Positions 27,950 through 36,054 are shown, counted from the stretch's first letter. The stretch is 39,210 nt of DNA from Chloroflexota bacterium (GCA_005881275.1 VBEF01000056.1:1-39210), one strand, 5' to 3'. Made by a program: numbers and translations. The notes: generated from the sequence alone by a model not told the origin.

Positions 27950-28497
27950 CGACCTCAGATCTGGATGCCCGGACCCTCCACAACTCGAAGCTCTGCGCGA
28001 TCGGCCAGGAGACGGCGGACGCCCTGGCGGGCCATGGCCTGCGGCCGGAGCTCGTGACGTCCGAGTACACGGCTGAGGGGCTTGCCAACGCCCTGGAAGG
28101 TTGGGAGATGAAGGGCATGCGCGTGCTCGTGCCGCGAGCGGAGGTCGCGCGCGACGCACTACCATCGCTGCTTGCGAATCGAGGTGCGGAGGTCGAGATC
28201 TTGCCTGTCTACAGCGCGGTTTGCCCGGCGGAGGCGACACCCGCGTTGCTCCGCCTCTTCGACGGGGATGGCGTGGACGTGATCACGTTCACGAGTTCCT
28301 CGACGGTGGTCAATTTTGTTCAGGCGTTTCCTGAAGATCGCCTTCCGGCCATCCTCGGCGACGCGGAAATCGCCTGCATGGGTCCAGTCACCGCAGACAG
28401 CGCGCGCAAGCTCGGACTCGAGGTCTCGATCGTCGCCCGCGAGTACACGACACACGGCCTCGTCCAGGCGATCAGCGAAGCGACCGCCAGGAAGTGA
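27769..28497 (+). CDS. hemD: uroporphyrinogen-III synthase domain (HemD)
   Basis: Closes and inverts hydroxymethylbilane to uroporphyrinogen III for haem. The in-frame sequence reads DPFRRELVDLGAAVVEIPTLEI, TALVIFASANAVDIFF, CAIGQETADALAGHGL, the linker MRVLVPRAEVARDALPSLL and FTSSSTVVNFVQAF, all typical of HemD. From GTG 27769 it has 242 residues but lacks the first beta strand (the expected VLVTRAR); RAQ just before 27769 is still readable. The preceding methylase-like frame reads straight into it in another register. It ends in a GTGA overlap with the cyclophilin gene. The start is uncertain. Confidence 0.8.
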   Translation: MDPFRRELVDLGAAVVEIPTLEIRRLPIDDRVRNAIKNLDRTALVIFASANAVDIFFQMLTTSDLDARTLHNSKLCAIGQETADALAGHGLRPELVTSEYTAEGLANALEGWEMKGMRVLVPRAEVARDALPSLLANRGAEVEILPVYSAVCPAEATPALLRLFDGDGVDVITFTSSSTVVNFVQAFPEDRLPAILGDAEIACMGPVTADSARKLGLEVSIVAREYTTHGLVQAISEATARK

Positions 28498-29186
28498 GCC
28501 AGCCGAGGCAATCCCGGCGCGCATCGCCAGTCGAACCCGATGAGCTCGAGGCGCCGCCACCGCGAGGACGTCAGGCGTGGCTGGCCCTTCTCGTCACCGG
28601 GATCCTGATCGCGGCGGTCGCCAGCTCCGGGCTGTTGATCAAGCACGCAATCGAGCCCGCGGTGCCTTCAGCCCTCGCCGGCTGCAGGACCTCGACACAG
28701 ATCGGCCCGCACCAGTTCATCGGCCCGCAGCCGATGTGCATCACCGCCGCACAGAAGCTGCAGGCGACGATCACCACATCGCAGGGCGACATCGTGGTCG
28801 AGCTCCATCCCGAGGTCGCACCGGTCACCGTCAACAACTTCGTGGTTCTGGCGACTCACGGTTACTACAACGGCCTCGGCTTCTGGAAGGCCGAGGACTG
28901 GGTGGTGCAGGGTGGCGATCCCAGGGGTGACGGTCGCGGTGGGCCTGGCTACAGCCTCCCTGACGAGACGACGACCACCCCGTGGGGGCCGGGGGCGGTG
29001 GGCATGGCTCGTGTACCTGGAGGGGCGGCGAACGGGAGCCAGTTCTTCATCCAGAAGGCCCAATGGCCCAGTCCCGGCCCGACCGCCCCGTACAACCGGT
29101 TTGGCACCGTCATCTCAGGCATGGACAAGGTGACGGTGCTCTCGGTGAGCGATACGATCCTCTCGGTCACGATCAAGGTCTCCTAG
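28494..29186 (+). CDS. membrane-anchored cyclophilin-type peptidyl-prolyl isomerase
   Basis: Catalyses proline isomerisation, probably on the outer face of the membrane. The 230 residues have a charged, proline-rich N-terminus, one membrane helix (about 28-50), and a cyclophilin domain from about residue 88: ATITTSQGDIVVELHPEVAPVTVNNFV, QGGDPRGDGRGGPGY and MARVPGGAANGSQFFI. The usual histidine and arginine pattern of the active site is partly changed (FWKAEDWVVQGGDP). The start is GTG 28494, overlapping hemD. It precedes tatA and tatC, so it may assist folding of exported proteins. Confidence 0.88.
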   Translation: MSQPRQSRRASPVEPDELEAPPPRGRQAWLALLVTGILIAAVASSGLLIKHAIEPAVPSALAGCRTSTQIGPHQFIGPQPMCITAAQKLQATITTSQGDIVVELHPEVAPVTVNNFVVLATHGYYNGLGFWKAEDWVVQGGDPRGDGRGGPGYSLPDETTTTPWGPGAVGMARVPGGAANGSQFFIQKAQWPSPGPTAPYNRFGTVISGMDKVTVLSVSDTILSVTIKVS

Positions 29187-29198
29187 GGAACCGGGGCC

Positions 29199-29204
29199 TA
29201 TAAT
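29199..29204 (+). promoter_or_regulatory. -10 box, near-leaderless layout, for tatA
   Basis: A consensus TATAAT, then 9 nt and ATG 29214. No ribosome binding site or -35 box was seen. Confidence 0.6.
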
Positions 29205-29213
29205 CGGCTCGAG

Positions 29214-29465
29214 ATGCCGATTCACTGGTTCTGGATCCTGGCCCTCCTCGTCGTCGTGTTGATCATCTTCGGGCCGGGCAGGTTGCCCGAGCTTGGCGGA
29301 GCCGTCGGCAAGGCGATGCGCGAGTTCCGCAAGGCGACCAGCGAGATCACCAGCGAGATGACGAACGCCACACAGGCCAAGCAGGAGCAGCCCCCGAGCA
29401 CCACCACCCCGACCGACAGTGCCACCAAGGGCTCAGCGTCCGAGACTAACTCCACCAAGAGCTAG
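29214..29465 (+). CDS. tatA: Sec-independent translocase subunit TatA/TatE
   Basis: Forms the pore of the twin-arginine translocase. The 83 residues begin with a short membrane helix (about 4-18, [16 protein letters not shown]), the hinge [22 protein letters not shown] with its FGPG motif, an amphipathic helix and a polar Thr/Ser-rich tail. It is followed by tatC after 6 nt. No tatB is present, which is normal in TatAC-type bacteria. Confidence 0.95.
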   Translation: MPIHWFWILALLVVVLIIFGPGRLPELGGAVGKAMREFRKATSEITSEMTNATQAKQEQPPSTTTPTDSATKGSASETNSTKS

Positions 29466-29471
29466 GCGCCG

Positions 29472-30221
29472 GTGGCGCTTCTAGGCAGGGTTCTTCAGCG
29501 GGCACCTCGTGCCCCCGCGCCGGTCGAAGACCAGCGCATGAGCGTGATCGAACACCTCGAGGCGCTGCGCCGCGCGCTCATCATTTCGCTGATCGCATGG
29601 GGAGTTGCGACCGGCGCGGCCTTCTTTGCGTCATCTCGGGTGATCCAGTTCCTCATCACCCGCGCCGACATCGGCCACGCCGTCTACCTCCAACCTGCGG
29701 GCGGCGTGTTGAACGAGCTCAAGGTGGCGATCTATATCGGCATCATCATCGCCTCGCCGATCGTCATCCAGCAGGCCTGGTGGTTCGTGAGCCCCGGCCT
29801 GCGGCTGCAAGAGCGCCGATTCATCCTCCCGCTGGTGATCGCAACCGTCCTCTTCTTCGCGCTTGGTGTGGCGGTCGCCGTCTTCGCGCTACCTCTTTAC
29901 CTCAGCGTCTTGAACAAGTTCGCGCCCCCCGACGTCACGTATCTGCCCGATCTGAGCCAGTTCATCAGCTTCGTGCTGCTGATGGTGATCGGCTTTGGAA
30001 TCGTCTTCGAGCTGCCGGTCGTTCTCTTCGTGCTGGGGATGCTGCGGATCACGAGCTCCGGATGGCTGCACAGGCGGCGGCCATACTTCTTCTTGGGGCT
30101 CGGGTTGCTCGCCAACTTTCTGACGCCCGGCGCCGACCCACTGACACCGCTCATCATGTTCATCCCGCTGTATGTGTTCTTTGAGGGGACAGCGCTATTA
30201 CTGAAACTTCTCGGACGGTGA
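29472..30221 (+). CDS. tatC: Sec-independent translocase subunit TatC
   Basis: Recognises twin-arginine signal peptides. The 249 residues open [15 protein letters not shown] (from about residue 23) and have six membrane helices; the conserved [12 protein letters not shown]-like loop reads [15 protein letters not shown] (about 75-89), and [20 protein letters not shown] (about 166-185) contains the functional glutamate. Two C-terminal helices end near residue 240. The start is GTG 29472. The stop overlaps the start of rph in a GTGA junction. Confidence 0.96.
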   Translation: MALLGRVLQRAPRAPAPVEDQRMSVIEHLEALRRALIISLIAWGVATGAAFFASSRVIQFLITRADIGHAVYLQPAGGVLNELKVAIYIGIIIASPIVIQQAWWFVSPGLRLQERRFILPLVIATVLFFALGVAVAVFALPLYLSVLNKFAPPDVTYLPDLSQFISFVLLMVIGFGIVFELPVVLFVLGMLRITSSGWLHRRRPYFFLGLGLLANFLTPGADPLTPLIMFIPLYVFFEGTALLLKLLGR

Positions 30222-30955
30222 CCGGGACGGCCGCGCGCCGCGATGGGCGCGCGCCGGACCAGCTGCGACCGGTAAAGATCGAGCTCGGCGTCAACGTGCA
30301 CGCCGAGGGGTCGTGTCTGATCGAGATGGGACGCACGCGTGTGTGGATCACCGCGAGCGTCGAGGATCGGGTGCCGATGCACCGCCGGGGCAGTGGCCAG
30401 GGGTGGATCACCGCCGAGTATTCGATGCTGCCGCGCGCAACTCACGACCGCGGAGCACGCGAGGCGATCCAGGGCCGCCTGGGCGGCCGCACGCATGAGA
30501 TCCAGCGCTTGATCGGCCGTTCGCTGCGTGCGGCGGTGGACATGAAGCAGATCGGCGAGCGGACGATCACCCTCGACTGCGACGTTCTGCAGGCCGACGG
30601 CGGCACGCGGACAGCCTCCATCACCGGCGCCTTCGTGGCGCTCTACATCGCGGTCAAGCGGATGAAGGACGCGCGCATGATCGCTGAGGTCCCCGTCCGT
30701 CAGTACCTGGCCGCGGTGAGCTGCGGCATTGTGGACGGCACGCCGGTTCTCGACCTTGACTACACGGAAGACTTCCAAGCGTCGACCGACCTCAACTGCG
30801 TCATGACCGAGGACGGACGCCTGGTCGAGCTCCAGGCGACCGCCGAGGGAGCGCCATACACGCGCGGCGACCTCGATTCGATGCTCGGTCTGGCCGCCAA
30901 AGGCATCAAAGACCTGATCGTCGCTCAGAAGCGCGCCCTCGCCACGCTTGCCTGA
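30218..30955 (+). CDS. rph: ribonuclease PH
   Basis: Phosphorolytic 3'-5' exoribonuclease that trims tRNA precursors. The 245 residues show [45 protein letters not shown] and the phosphate-binding [16 protein letters not shown] (about 88-103), then [19 protein letters not shown] (about 114-132) with the catalytic aspartate region [23 protein letters not shown]. The start is GTG 30218. The 3' end overlaps the rdgB start by 8 nt; rph-rdgB pairs are widely conserved. Confidence 0.97.
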   Translation: MTGTAARRDGRAPDQLRPVKIELGVNVHAEGSCLIEMGRTRVWITASVEDRVPMHRRGSGQGWITAEYSMLPRATHDRGAREAIQGRLGGRTHEIQRLIGRSLRAAVDMKQIGERTITLDCDVLQADGGTRTASITGAFVALYIAVKRMKDARMIAEVPVRQYLAAVSCGIVDGTPVLDLDYTEDFQASTDLNCVMTEDGRLVELQATAEGAPYTRGDLDSMLGLAAKGIKDLIVAQKRALATLA

Positions 30956-31553
30956 TCGTCCGCGGCTCGTCATCGCGACGGGCAACGCAGGCAAGATCGG
31001 CGAATACCGAGAGCTGTTGGCAAACGCGGGCGTGGAGCTGGTCGCCTTCGACACGGAGGTCGACGAGGCGGGGGAGACGTACTCCGAGAACGCTCGTCTG
31101 AAAGCGGAGGCCGCGTTGTCAAAATCGGGCCTGCCGTCGTTGGGTGACGACTCCGGCCTCGAGGTCGAAGCGCTGGGTGGATTCCCGGGCCTCAAGTCGG
31201 CGCGGCTGGGCCCGACGCAAAAGGAGAGGACGGCCGAGCTCCTGCGGAGATTGCAGGGGGTGCCGCGGCCATGGAAGGCGCGTTTTGTCTGCGTCATCGC
31301 GCTGGCTGTTGCGGGGCGTGACACGCGCTTTTTCGAGGGTGAATGTCGGGGCGAGGTCGTGCCGGAGTGGCGGGGCGAGGCGGGTTTCGGCTACGACCCG
31401 ATCTTCCTCGTGCCAGGAACGGGCAAGACGTTTGGCGAGATGCCGCCCGAGGAGAAGCGCAGGTACAGCCACCGCGCCGCCGCGGCCCGCGCGCTGCTAC
31501 AGTCGGGCGCGCTGTCGGAGCTCTCTGCTTCAATCGACAAGCGCGGGCGGTAG
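30948..31553 (+). CDS. rdgB: XTP/dITP diphosphatase (non-canonical purine NTP pyrophosphatase)
   Basis: Hydrolyses dITP and XTP to prevent their incorporation. The 201 residues show [19 protein letters not shown] (about 6-24), the [12 protein letters not shown] metal site (about 42-53), [21 protein letters not shown] (about 66-86), [14 protein letters not shown] and [10 protein letters not shown]. The start is TTG 30948. The last ten bases, including the TAG stop, lie inside the downstream tRNA-Pro gene. Confidence 0.95.
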   Translation: MPDRPRLVIATGNAGKIGEYRELLANAGVELVAFDTEVDEAGETYSENARLKAEAALSKSGLPSLGDDSGLEVEALGGFPGLKSARLGPTQKERTAELLRRLQGVPRPWKARFVCVIALAVAGRDTRFFEGECRGEVVPEWRGEAGFGYDPIFLVPGTGKTFGEMPPEEKRRYSHRAAAARALLQSGALSELSASIDKRGR

Positions 31554-31620
31554 CTTAGCTCGGTAAAGCGCCTGGTTTGGGACCAGGAGACCGCGAGTTC
31601 GAATCTCGCCCGCCCGACCA
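31544..31620 (+). tRNA. tRNA-Pro (anticodon UGG)
   Basis: The acceptor CGGGCGG pairs with CCGCCCG, and CCA is encoded. The anticodon stem CCTGG/CCAGG encloses TTTGGGA. The T arm GCGAG-TTCGAAT-CTCGC is perfect. Positions T8-A9-G10 double as the rdgB stop codon. A degenerate copy of its 3' half lies at 32440-32482. Confidence 0.96.
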
Positions 31621-31624
31621 GGTT

Positions 31625-31630
31625 TAAGCT
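31625..31630 (+). promoter_or_regulatory. possible -10 box for the methyltransferase gene
   Basis: TAAGCT, 10 nt before ATG 31641 and 5 nt after the tRNA-Pro CCA end. The leader would be only a few bases. Confidence 0.4.
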
Positions 31631-31640
31631 CCACAGGCAT

Positions 31641-32435
31641 ATGAGCAGTGTCGCAAACGACTCCGTCGGCGACCTCGGCAGGCACGTCCCCGCGCTGTCT
31701 TCGGCTCTCCGCCCGCATCCTCTCGACGAGCTCAGGGAGTGGGGCGGCTCGCCGCTCGTCCGCGGGAAGCGCGTCCTGGACCTCGGGTGCGGCGATGGCC
31801 GCTTGGCGCTCGGGGTCGCGCGGTTCGCCACAAGGGTTGAGGGAATTGATCCCGACCCCGCGGCCGTTGCTGCCGCGAAAAGGAACGCGCGCAAGGCGGG
31901 TGTCCGAAACGTGCGCTTCACCGCCGGCGCGGCGCAGCACCTGCCATATCCAGATGCGGCCTTCGACCTGGTGATCCTCTCCTGGACTCTTTGATGAATT
32001 GCGCGAAAGGGCATGGTCGATGCCCTCGTCGAGGTACACAGGGTTCTCGCACCCGGCGGGATCCTGGTCGACGCCCGGCCTGATTCGCGCGTCCCGGCGT
32101 ACGCGGAGCGCCGGAAGCCGCGGGGATTCCAGCGCTATGGAGTCGTAAACACCTCCAGGCTAGAGCTTGCGAACGATCGAGCGTCCGATCGCGCCATCTC
32201 GCTCGTGGTGCGCGAAGGGTTGTTCAAGCGCACGCGTGGCGGCCGCTTCTGGCATCGCGTACCGTTCAGCGACCTCGCCGAGCTCCGCAAATACCTGTGG
32301 GAGCATCTGCGCTTCGTGCATCGAGCGGAGTGGGTCGTCGGTGTCGCGACGCGTAAGCACCATGCGAACGACCAGTTCGTCATCCGCCGTGCCGTCCGCT
32401 ATGAGCTCCTCGAAGCGTTGCCTAGTCGGATCTAA
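31641..32435 (+). CDS. SAM-dependent methyltransferase with two adjacent in-frame TGA codons (candidate selenoprotein or disrupted gene)
   Basis: Class I methyltransferase. From ATG 31641 the frame is open to TGA TGA at 31992-31997 (codons 118-119), then open again in the same frame to TAA at 32433-32435, for 264 codons in all. Motif I is VLDLGCGDGR (45-54), the acidic end of strand 2 is EGIDPDP, and motif IV is FDLVILSWTL, immediately before the TGA pair. After it come IARKGMVDALVEVHRVLAPGGILVDARP and about 80 further coding residues. The domain is continuous across the stops, so both halves belong to one protein. A SECIS-like hairpin follows the TGAs. Alternatives are a pseudogene or reinitiation at ATG 32013. 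The methylation substrate is unknown. Confidence 0.7.
32004..32028 (+). other. SECIS-like hairpin downstream of the TGA pair
   Basis: GGGCAT (32009-32014), loop GGTCG (32015-32019), ATGCCC (32020-32025) form a perfect 6-bp stem. CGA (32004-32006) can extend it with TCG (32026-32028) across an AA bulge. The stem begins 11 nt after the second TGA and the loop 17 nt after it. The E. coli fdhF SECIS, as I recall it, has the same 11-nt spacing and a GGUC-containing loop. The hairpin also encodes GMVDA, so chance pairing remains possible. Confidence 0.45.
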
Positions 32436-32439
32436 GGTG

Positions 32440-32482
32440 GCCATCAGGGGGAACCGCGGTTTCAAACCTCGCCCGCCCGACC
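32440..32482 (+). repeat. degenerate copy of the tRNA-Pro 3' half (possible attachment-site remnant)
   Basis: The last 31 bases (32452-32482) align without gaps to tRNA-Pro 31590-31620 at 27 of 31 positions, including an identical CTCGCCCGCCCGACCA end. The T stem is no longer fully paired. A match to the 3' strand of the anticodon stem (CAGG) precedes it, but no 5' half of a tRNA is found upstream, so it is a fragment. It is the right-hand boundary of the methyltransferase segment. Confidence 0.7.
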
Positions 32483-32650
32483 ATGACTGAGGAGATCGCC
32501 GGCCTACCTACGTCCTTGCTACGTAGCCGCGCATCTCAGCCTCCAATACGCGCAAGGCCCAGGCCTGGCACCCGGATCCAACCGGAGGTTACACACCCAG
32601 TCTCGCTATGAGTAATCTCGCGATCGCTGGACGAATTAGCGCCGAAAACG
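32483..32650. other. non-coding interval
   Basis: About 170 bp between the tRNA fragment and the stop of the minus-strand ABM-like gene. It contains short A/T-richer patches such as AGCGCCGAAAACGCTAA (AGCG/CGCT hairpin, 32639-32655) that might act as a weak terminator. No coding frame was recognised. Confidence 0.4.
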
Positions 32651-32959
32651 CTAACTCTTGGTCGCCTTCCTCATCGCCTCGTGGATCACGTGTCCGTCGT
32701 GCCACTCCGGCTCACCCTGCAGGTGCTCGAGCATCTTCCTGTACTCGCGGTCCATGTCGGGGCTGTCCGCGTTCTTCCGGTAAGACTCTTCGCTCTCGAA
32801 GACCACGCTCAACCAGATCTCGTTCGGATCCTGTGTGCTGCGGAAGGCCGTGTGGTAGACCCAGCCCGCGGGCGGATCATCCTCGAATGAGCCCACGTCC
32901 TTCATGAACTGCTCGACGTGCCCGGGCTTGACTCGGTACTTAGCGATCGTCCCAAACAT
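32651..32959 (-). CDS. antibiotic-biosynthesis-monooxygenase-like (ABM, dimeric ferredoxin-like) protein
   Basis: The 102 residues begin MFGTIAKYRVKPGHVEQFMKDV and continue YHTAFRSTQDPNEIWLSVVFESEESYRKNADSPDMDREYRKML. This beta-alpha-beta-beta-alpha-beta pattern is seen in small dimeric alpha/beta-barrel proteins, which act as monooxygenases, haem enzymes or stress proteins. No catalytic residue can be pinned down. A strong GAGGAGGTGA ribosome binding site precedes ATG 32959. Confidence 0.75.
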   Translation of the reverse strand: MFGTIAKYRVKPGHVEQFMKDVGSFEDDPPAGWVYHTAFRSTQDPNEIWLSVVFESEESYRKNADSPDMDREYRKMLEHLQGEPEWHDGHVIHEAMRKATKS

Positions 32960-33017
32960 CTGACGTCACCTCCTCGGGATCTTCGGTGATCGTAGCGCTC
33001 CCCGGTGAGTCGGTGAC

Positions 33018-33311
33018 TCAGGCGTGGCCGCGCTTGCGTCCAAACAACGCCCGCAGCTCGTCCTTCGCTGATTCCAGTCGCTCGCGCCGCTGCTTCGGCA
33101 GGTTCTTCCCGGCGCGGTTGATGTAGAAGGTCAGCATCGACATCGCCGACCGGTAGGGATCGCTCTTGCGTCGCTTGCTGTGCTCAGCCGATCGCTTCAG
33201 CGATTCCGCGATTCTCCGCGGACTCTCGTGTGTGAAGACTTTCGGCTCCAGGTCGAGAGCATCACTCTTTTCCGTCACATCGCGTGACCACCGCTTCTTC
33301 ACAAATTGCAC
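33018..33311 (-). CDS. DUF3175 family protein
   Basis: Function unknown. The 97 residues show the whole conserved core: KRWSRDVTEKSDALDLEPKV, SPRRIAESLKRSAEHSKRRK and YRSAMSMLTFYINRAGKNLP. It is a strongly basic, soluble, helical protein. It may start at GTG 33311 or at the GTG three codons later. Divergent from the GH2 gene, whose own start lies about 130 bp away. Confidence 0.85.
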   Translation of the reverse strand: MQFVKKRWSRDVTEKSDALDLEPKVFTHESPRRIAESLKRSAEHSKRRKSDPYRSAMSMLTFYINRAGKNLPKQRRERLESAKDELRALFGRKRGHA

Positions 33312-33439
33312 CTCTACTTCGTACGAACGAGCCTGGCTACCGGCCTACCTTTGCCCCGGTACATCGGTCACTCCGGGCGCTCTCTAATGAAGTGCCCGGG
33401 CACCCGAACAAACGTGCCCGCTACCGTGGAGGCGGATCG

Positions 33440-35605
33440 ATGCCCAAGTTCAGGCTGGCCGTCACCCTCGCGACGTGCCTGGCTCTGCCGCTGGCTCTGG
33501 GGGCGTGCAGCCTCATTCCGTCGGGCGGCCACGCCGATCTCGCACCGACCCTTTCGTTTCAGGACGAGCCTGGCGGCCCCGTCGCATTTCAGTCAGGCCA
33601 ACCCGTGCCAACCTTTGATCGCCAGCCGCGGCTGCGTGCGGAGCTGGATGGCGTCTGGCGGTTCGATCCTCAAGCGCTCGACACCGGCCTGAGCCTGACC
33701 AACCGCAACTCTGCGATGAAGGCTCTCCAGGCAGAGCTCGGTGATCGGGCGGGTGCCTTTTATGACTCGTCTGGCTGGCCCGTGATCCAGGTGCCCGGTA
33801 CGTTCAACCCACCTCCCGATCGCAGCACGACGGGCGGTTTCTATCGAGTCGACTTCTTCGTTCCGCCGGAGTGGAGCCACACATACTCGCTGCTCAAGTT
33901 CGGTGCGGTCCGGTACATCGCAGACGTGTGGTTGAACGGTCACTACCTCGGTTATCACGAGGGCGGAGACACGCCGTTTGCGCTGGACGCCACGGGTTCG
34001 TTGGTCGCCGACGCATATAACAATCTCGTCGTTCGCGTCGACAATCCCGTCTGGGGAACCCGCGACGACATCGTTCCGTGGGGCCTTGCGGATTGGTGGA
34101 ATTACGGTGGTATCGTCGGCGACGTTTGGCTCGAAGCCCTGCCCAGCACGAGCGTCGTGAGGGCGGACGTCACACCGCACCTCGACGGCGCGGACGTCTC
34201 GGTGGTCGTCCAGCATCGAGGCAAGGAGGCGGTCAACGCGGCCCTGGAGGTCAGGCTTTGGCCTGCTCAGGTCAACGCGACCAACCGACTGAACCCAGAC
34301 GCGGCCAGCCTGATCCCGACCGACGCGCAGCCTCTGCTCGATCGCCAGGCGGGCCTCGGCGAGATGAGTGGGTTCGCGGTGATTCGCGTCGCAGCGCCGT
34401 TCTCGATCCGCTCAGCCGACCTCTGGAGCCCCAGCCTTCCCGCGCTCTATGTGCTCCAGGTCACCGTCATAGCAGACCACGAGCGCGTCGACGACATCTA
34501 CACGACCTTTGGTTTGCGACAGGTGAAGGTCGATTCGACCGGTCCTCGAATTCTTCTCAACGGAGATCCGATCGTTTTCAACGGAGTGGCGCTGCATGAG
34601 GAGCGGCAGACGCCGGTGCGCGAGGGCGCGCCGGGTGGAGGACCCTTGATTTCAGTTGCCGAGATCGCTTCCGTGCTCGCCCGCGCGGCCGGTGTCCACG
34701 CCGACCTCGTCCGGGTCGACCACCATCCGCCCAACCAGATGCTTCCGGTCCTGGCGGATCGACTCGGTCTCGCATTGTGGGAGGAGGTCCCGCTCTATCA
34801 CTACACGCCGCAAACTTTCTCCATCGCGATGGACCGTGGCATTCCACAGCAGATGCTGGCCGAGATGGACCTGCGTGACTTCAACCGTCCGAGCGTCCTC
34901 TTCCACGGATTCGCCAACGAGTCGGCTGGATCGTCAGAGCGTGCGAGCGCGATGAAGACACTCCACGCGCTTGACCGTCGAATCGATGGCACGCGGCTGA
35001 CCGGGCAGGCTGCATACGGCACCGATCCCGGCGATCCGACAAGCGCCGCTCTCGACGTCGCAGGCTACACGCTGTACTACGGCGTGTTGTACGGCGGCCG
35101 CCTTTCCGGGGTCGCGATACAGTCGGCCCTGATGCAGGCGCACAGGACGTTCCCGCGCAAACCGATCATGGTCATGGAGTACGGTCACTGGGCCGATAAC
35201 CGCGCCGACGAGTCGCAGCAGCTCCGCGTGTTCAATACTTACTACGCGCAGTTGTCGCCTGCGTTCGACACCGAAGTCGGTGGTTTCGTGGGGGCGGCGT
35301 TGTGGTGGACGCTGGACGACTACTGGACCCAGCGGCCTGGGCTGTCTGTCGAAACCTTCGGCCTTTACCGTCCTGATGGAACGCTGAGGCCCGCGGGCGT
35401 CGCGGCCGGACGTGCGTTCGCCCCCACCGGACCCTCAACGCCGCCCACCTCGCTCAGGACGAGCGGCGTTGCGGTGCCGATCGAGCCCGGCGAGCGGCAG
35501 GGGCGATTGCTGCCCTACATCGCGTACGGATTTGCCCTTCCCGCGGTGGTGCTTGTCGTTGCAATCTTCGTGCTTTCGAGGGTGAGGCGCCGGCCCGCAT
35601 GGTGA
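33440..35605 (+). CDS. glycoside hydrolase family 2-like lipoprotein with C-terminal membrane helix
   Basis: Predicted extracellular beta-glycosidase. ATG 33440 follows GGAGG by 7 nt, giving 721 residues. It has a lipoprotein signal with LGAC (C23), a GH2 sugar-binding jelly roll (about 60-235, with YRVDFFVPPEW and ADVWLNGHYLGYHEGGDTPF), an immunoglobulin-like domain (about 235-370) and a TIM barrel with HEERQTPVREG. The acid/base is N493-E494 (FANES), and the likely nucleophile E580 is in VMEYG. A helix (about 690-712) and basic tail RVRRRPAW end it. Beta-glucuronidase or galactosidase activity is possible. Overlaps the next gene by 7 nt. Confidence 0.85.
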   Translation: MPKFRLAVTLATCLALPLALGACSLIPSGGHADLAPTLSFQDEPGGPVAFQSGQPVPTFDRQPRLRAELDGVWRFDPQALDTGLSLTNRNSAMKALQAELGDRAGAFYDSSGWPVIQVPGTFNPPPDRSTTGGFYRVDFFVPPEWSHTYSLLKFGAVRYIADVWLNGHYLGYHEGGDTPFALDATGSLVADAYNNLVVRVDNPVWGTRDDIVPWGLADWWNYGGIVGDVWLEALPSTSVVRADVTPHLDGADVSVVVQHRGKEAVNAALEVRLWPAQVNATNRLNPDAASLIPTDAQPLLDRQAGLGEMSGFAVIRVAAPFSIRSADLWSPSLPALYVLQVTVIADHERVDDIYTTFGLRQVKVDSTGPRILLNGDPIVFNGVALHEERQTPVREGAPGGGPLISVAEIASVLARAAGVHADLVRVDHHPPNQMLPVLADRLGLALWEEVPLYHYTPQTFSIAMDRGIPQQMLAEMDLRDFNRPSVLFHGFANESAGSSERASAMKTLHALDRRIDGTRLTGQAAYGTDPGDPTSAALDVAGYTLYYGVLYGGRLSGVAIQSALMQAHRTFPRKPIMVMEYGHWADNRADESQQLRVFNTYYAQLSPAFDTEVGGFVGAALWWTLDDYWTQRPGLSVETFGLYRPDGTLRPAGVAAGRAFAPTGPSTPPTSLRTSGVAVPIEPGERQGRLLPYIAYGFALPAVVLVVAIFVLSRVRRRPAW

Positions 35606-36042
35606 ACGACTTTCTCGTCCGGCTTTCCATCCGCAGCGCGATGTTCGCCGGCGCGATCACAGGATTCGTCTTTGGCCTTTTCGCGGGCGCGACGCTGGGT
35701 GCGTTGATCAGCTGGTTCGCGGGTGCGATTGTGGACTGGCAGGCACAGCTCGGTTTCAGTCTCGGTGTCACGCAGCAGCTGCTGCCGCTCGGAGACCAGA
35801 TCAAATCGCTCGAATCCGTGTCTGACCGATGGTTCCTCGTGATTCCTGGTGTGGGGTTGCTTGTGGGTCTGCTCGGCGCCCTCATCGGCCTCCTTGCGGG
35901 TGGGCTCTGGGCCGCCTTGGTGAACATGGGTGTGCTCCCGATCCAGGTGACCGTGTACCGTACCGGCGAGCAACCTCAGACACGGCGAGCTGGGCGCAAG
36001 CAAAGCGAGTCCGCCCGGCACCGGGAGGCGGTGGGGGAGTAG
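35599..36042 (+). CDS. small membrane protein of unknown function
   Basis: Not recognised. The 147 residues have three hydrophobic stretches (about 13-33, 35-47 and 76-106, Gly- and Ala-rich) and a charged C-terminal tail (RRAGRKQSESARHREA). Its ATG overlaps the GH2 stop by 7 nt, so the two are translationally coupled and likely work together; it could be a membrane partner of the GH2 lipoprotein. Confidence 0.7.
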   Translation: MVNDFLVRLSIRSAMFAGAITGFVFGLFAGATLGALISWFAGAIVDWQAQLGFSLGVTQQLLPLGDQIKSLESVSDRWFLVIPGVGLLVGLLGALIGLLAGGLWAALVNMGVLPIQVTVYRTGEQPQTRRAGRKQSESARHREAVGE

Positions 36043-36048
36043 TACGGT
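36043..36048 (+). promoter_or_regulatory. -10 box, leaderless layout, for the serine hydrolase
   Basis: TACGGT followed by 6 nt and GTG 36055. Confidence 0.45.
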
Positions 36049-36054
36049 AGAGCG

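Noticed and set aside
32013-32435. A separate 140-residue gene starting at ATG 32013
   Set aside because: It begins in the middle of a methyltransferase fold and lies in the same frame as the upstream part; it is better read as the second half of one gene. Reinitiation there remains an alternative.
32406-32482. A complete second tRNA (including tRNA-Sec)
   Set aside because: The expected 5' acceptor strand (CGGGCGG) and D arm are not present upstream of the 3' fragment, and no UCA anticodon arm or long variable arm was found.
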